A DNA stretch of 25,973 bases, taken from an uncultured bacterium. GTDB taxonomy: Bacteria; Actinomycetota; Coriobacteriia; Coriobacteriales; Atopobiaceae. The stretch lies in the NCBI GenBank assembly GCA_905214175.1, contig CAJMLD010000004.1, positions 1-25,973 on the forward strand. Direction: 5' to 3'. Position numbers and translations under genes: made by a program. The notes beneath the pieces were generated by a model. The model had not been told where the DNA came from. It ran no database searches and saw nothing but the letters and a program-made list of their open reading frames with translations. How positions within the stretch are numbered: the first letter of the stretch is position 1; every line of letters starts with the position of its first letter. Below are positions 25,855 through 25,973 of the stretch, piece after piece.

Positions 25855-25973
25855 CTAGTCGATTGCGACCTTGGTGACATTGGCCTTCTCGGACTGCTTG
25901 GGGACGTTGACCGTGAGCACGCCGCCGTCCATCTTGGCGGTTAGGCCCTCGGTCGCGGCGTCCTTCAGGTACA
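25855..25973 (-). CDS. Hsp20 / small heat-shock protein, C-terminal end (truncated by window)
   Basis: The last 39 residues are seen, from YLKDAATEGLTAKM to the stop at 25855. MDGGVLTVNVPK matches the conserved GVLTV-x-(V/L)-PK segment of the alpha-crystallin domain, and the end KVAID resembles the I-x-I type tail. These chaperones hold unfolding proteins under stress. The 5' part lies beyond the window. Confidence 0.85.
   Translation of the reverse strand, partial: YLKDAATEGLTAKMDGGVLTVNVPKQSEKANVTKVAID

Overview
The window looks like a chromosomal segment of a high-GC Gram-positive bacterium. GC-rich codons, strong GGAGG-type ribosome binding sites, the tilS-hpt-ftsH order, a WalJ-type hydrolase and a fused FeoA-FeoB all fit an actinobacterium, most likely class Coriobacteriia (Olsenella/Atopobiaceae-like). 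That placement is an inference from gene content; there is no rRNA marker here. No phage, transposase, CRISPR array, tRNA or rRNA was seen.

Layout. 1-612: the end of an unidentified plus-strand gene and a convergent rpmE with a long Ala/Lys tail, separated by a terminator. 613-1223: a non-coding stretch with two structured repeats (E0, E1) and the leader of coaX. 1224-5062: coaX, then convergent minus-strand genes for a BirA-like protein, a FolP-FolK fusion and a Sir2 deacylase. 5129-8016: two tandem patatin-like lipases and exodeoxyribonuclease III on the plus strand. 8076-17119: a long minus-strand run, in transcription order tilS, hpt, ftsH, aminotransferase, PHP phosphoesterase and feoAB, the last probably under its own iron-responsive promoter. 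17120-19544: an accessory island with three more structured repeats (E2-E4) around one nuclease-like gene. 19545-25752: walJ, an OmpR-type response regulator, a small-loop histidine kinase and a MacB/FtsX-type ABC transporter, probably one sensing and export module. 25773-25973: a terminator and the end of an Hsp20 gene.

The most unusual content is a family of about 85-100 nt inverted-repeat elements. E2, E3 and E4 share exact internal spacing: 90 nt from the G of the left arm GTGAAC to the C of the right arm GTTCAC, with a CAACTGGG core starting 40 nt in. The arms (AAAAAGTGAACACG followed by WTTTCAAT) are never perfectly complementary, because each copy keeps an A:A or T:T clash in the same short W segment. 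Inside each element a second hairpin, of different sequence in different copies, puts the CTGGG core in its loop. E1 is an inverted, 9 nt shorter copy. E0 keeps the loop sequence but has different outer arms. Two copies lie upstream and one downstream of a nuclease-like gene. This could be a structured non-autonomous mobile or regulatory element family; its function is unknown.

Other points of interest are a dihydropteroate synthase domain with several replaced active-site residues, a biotin ligase homologue lacking its catalytic motifs, and an 11-bp-phased direct repeat ahead of the ABC transporter that suits an OmpR-family regulator.
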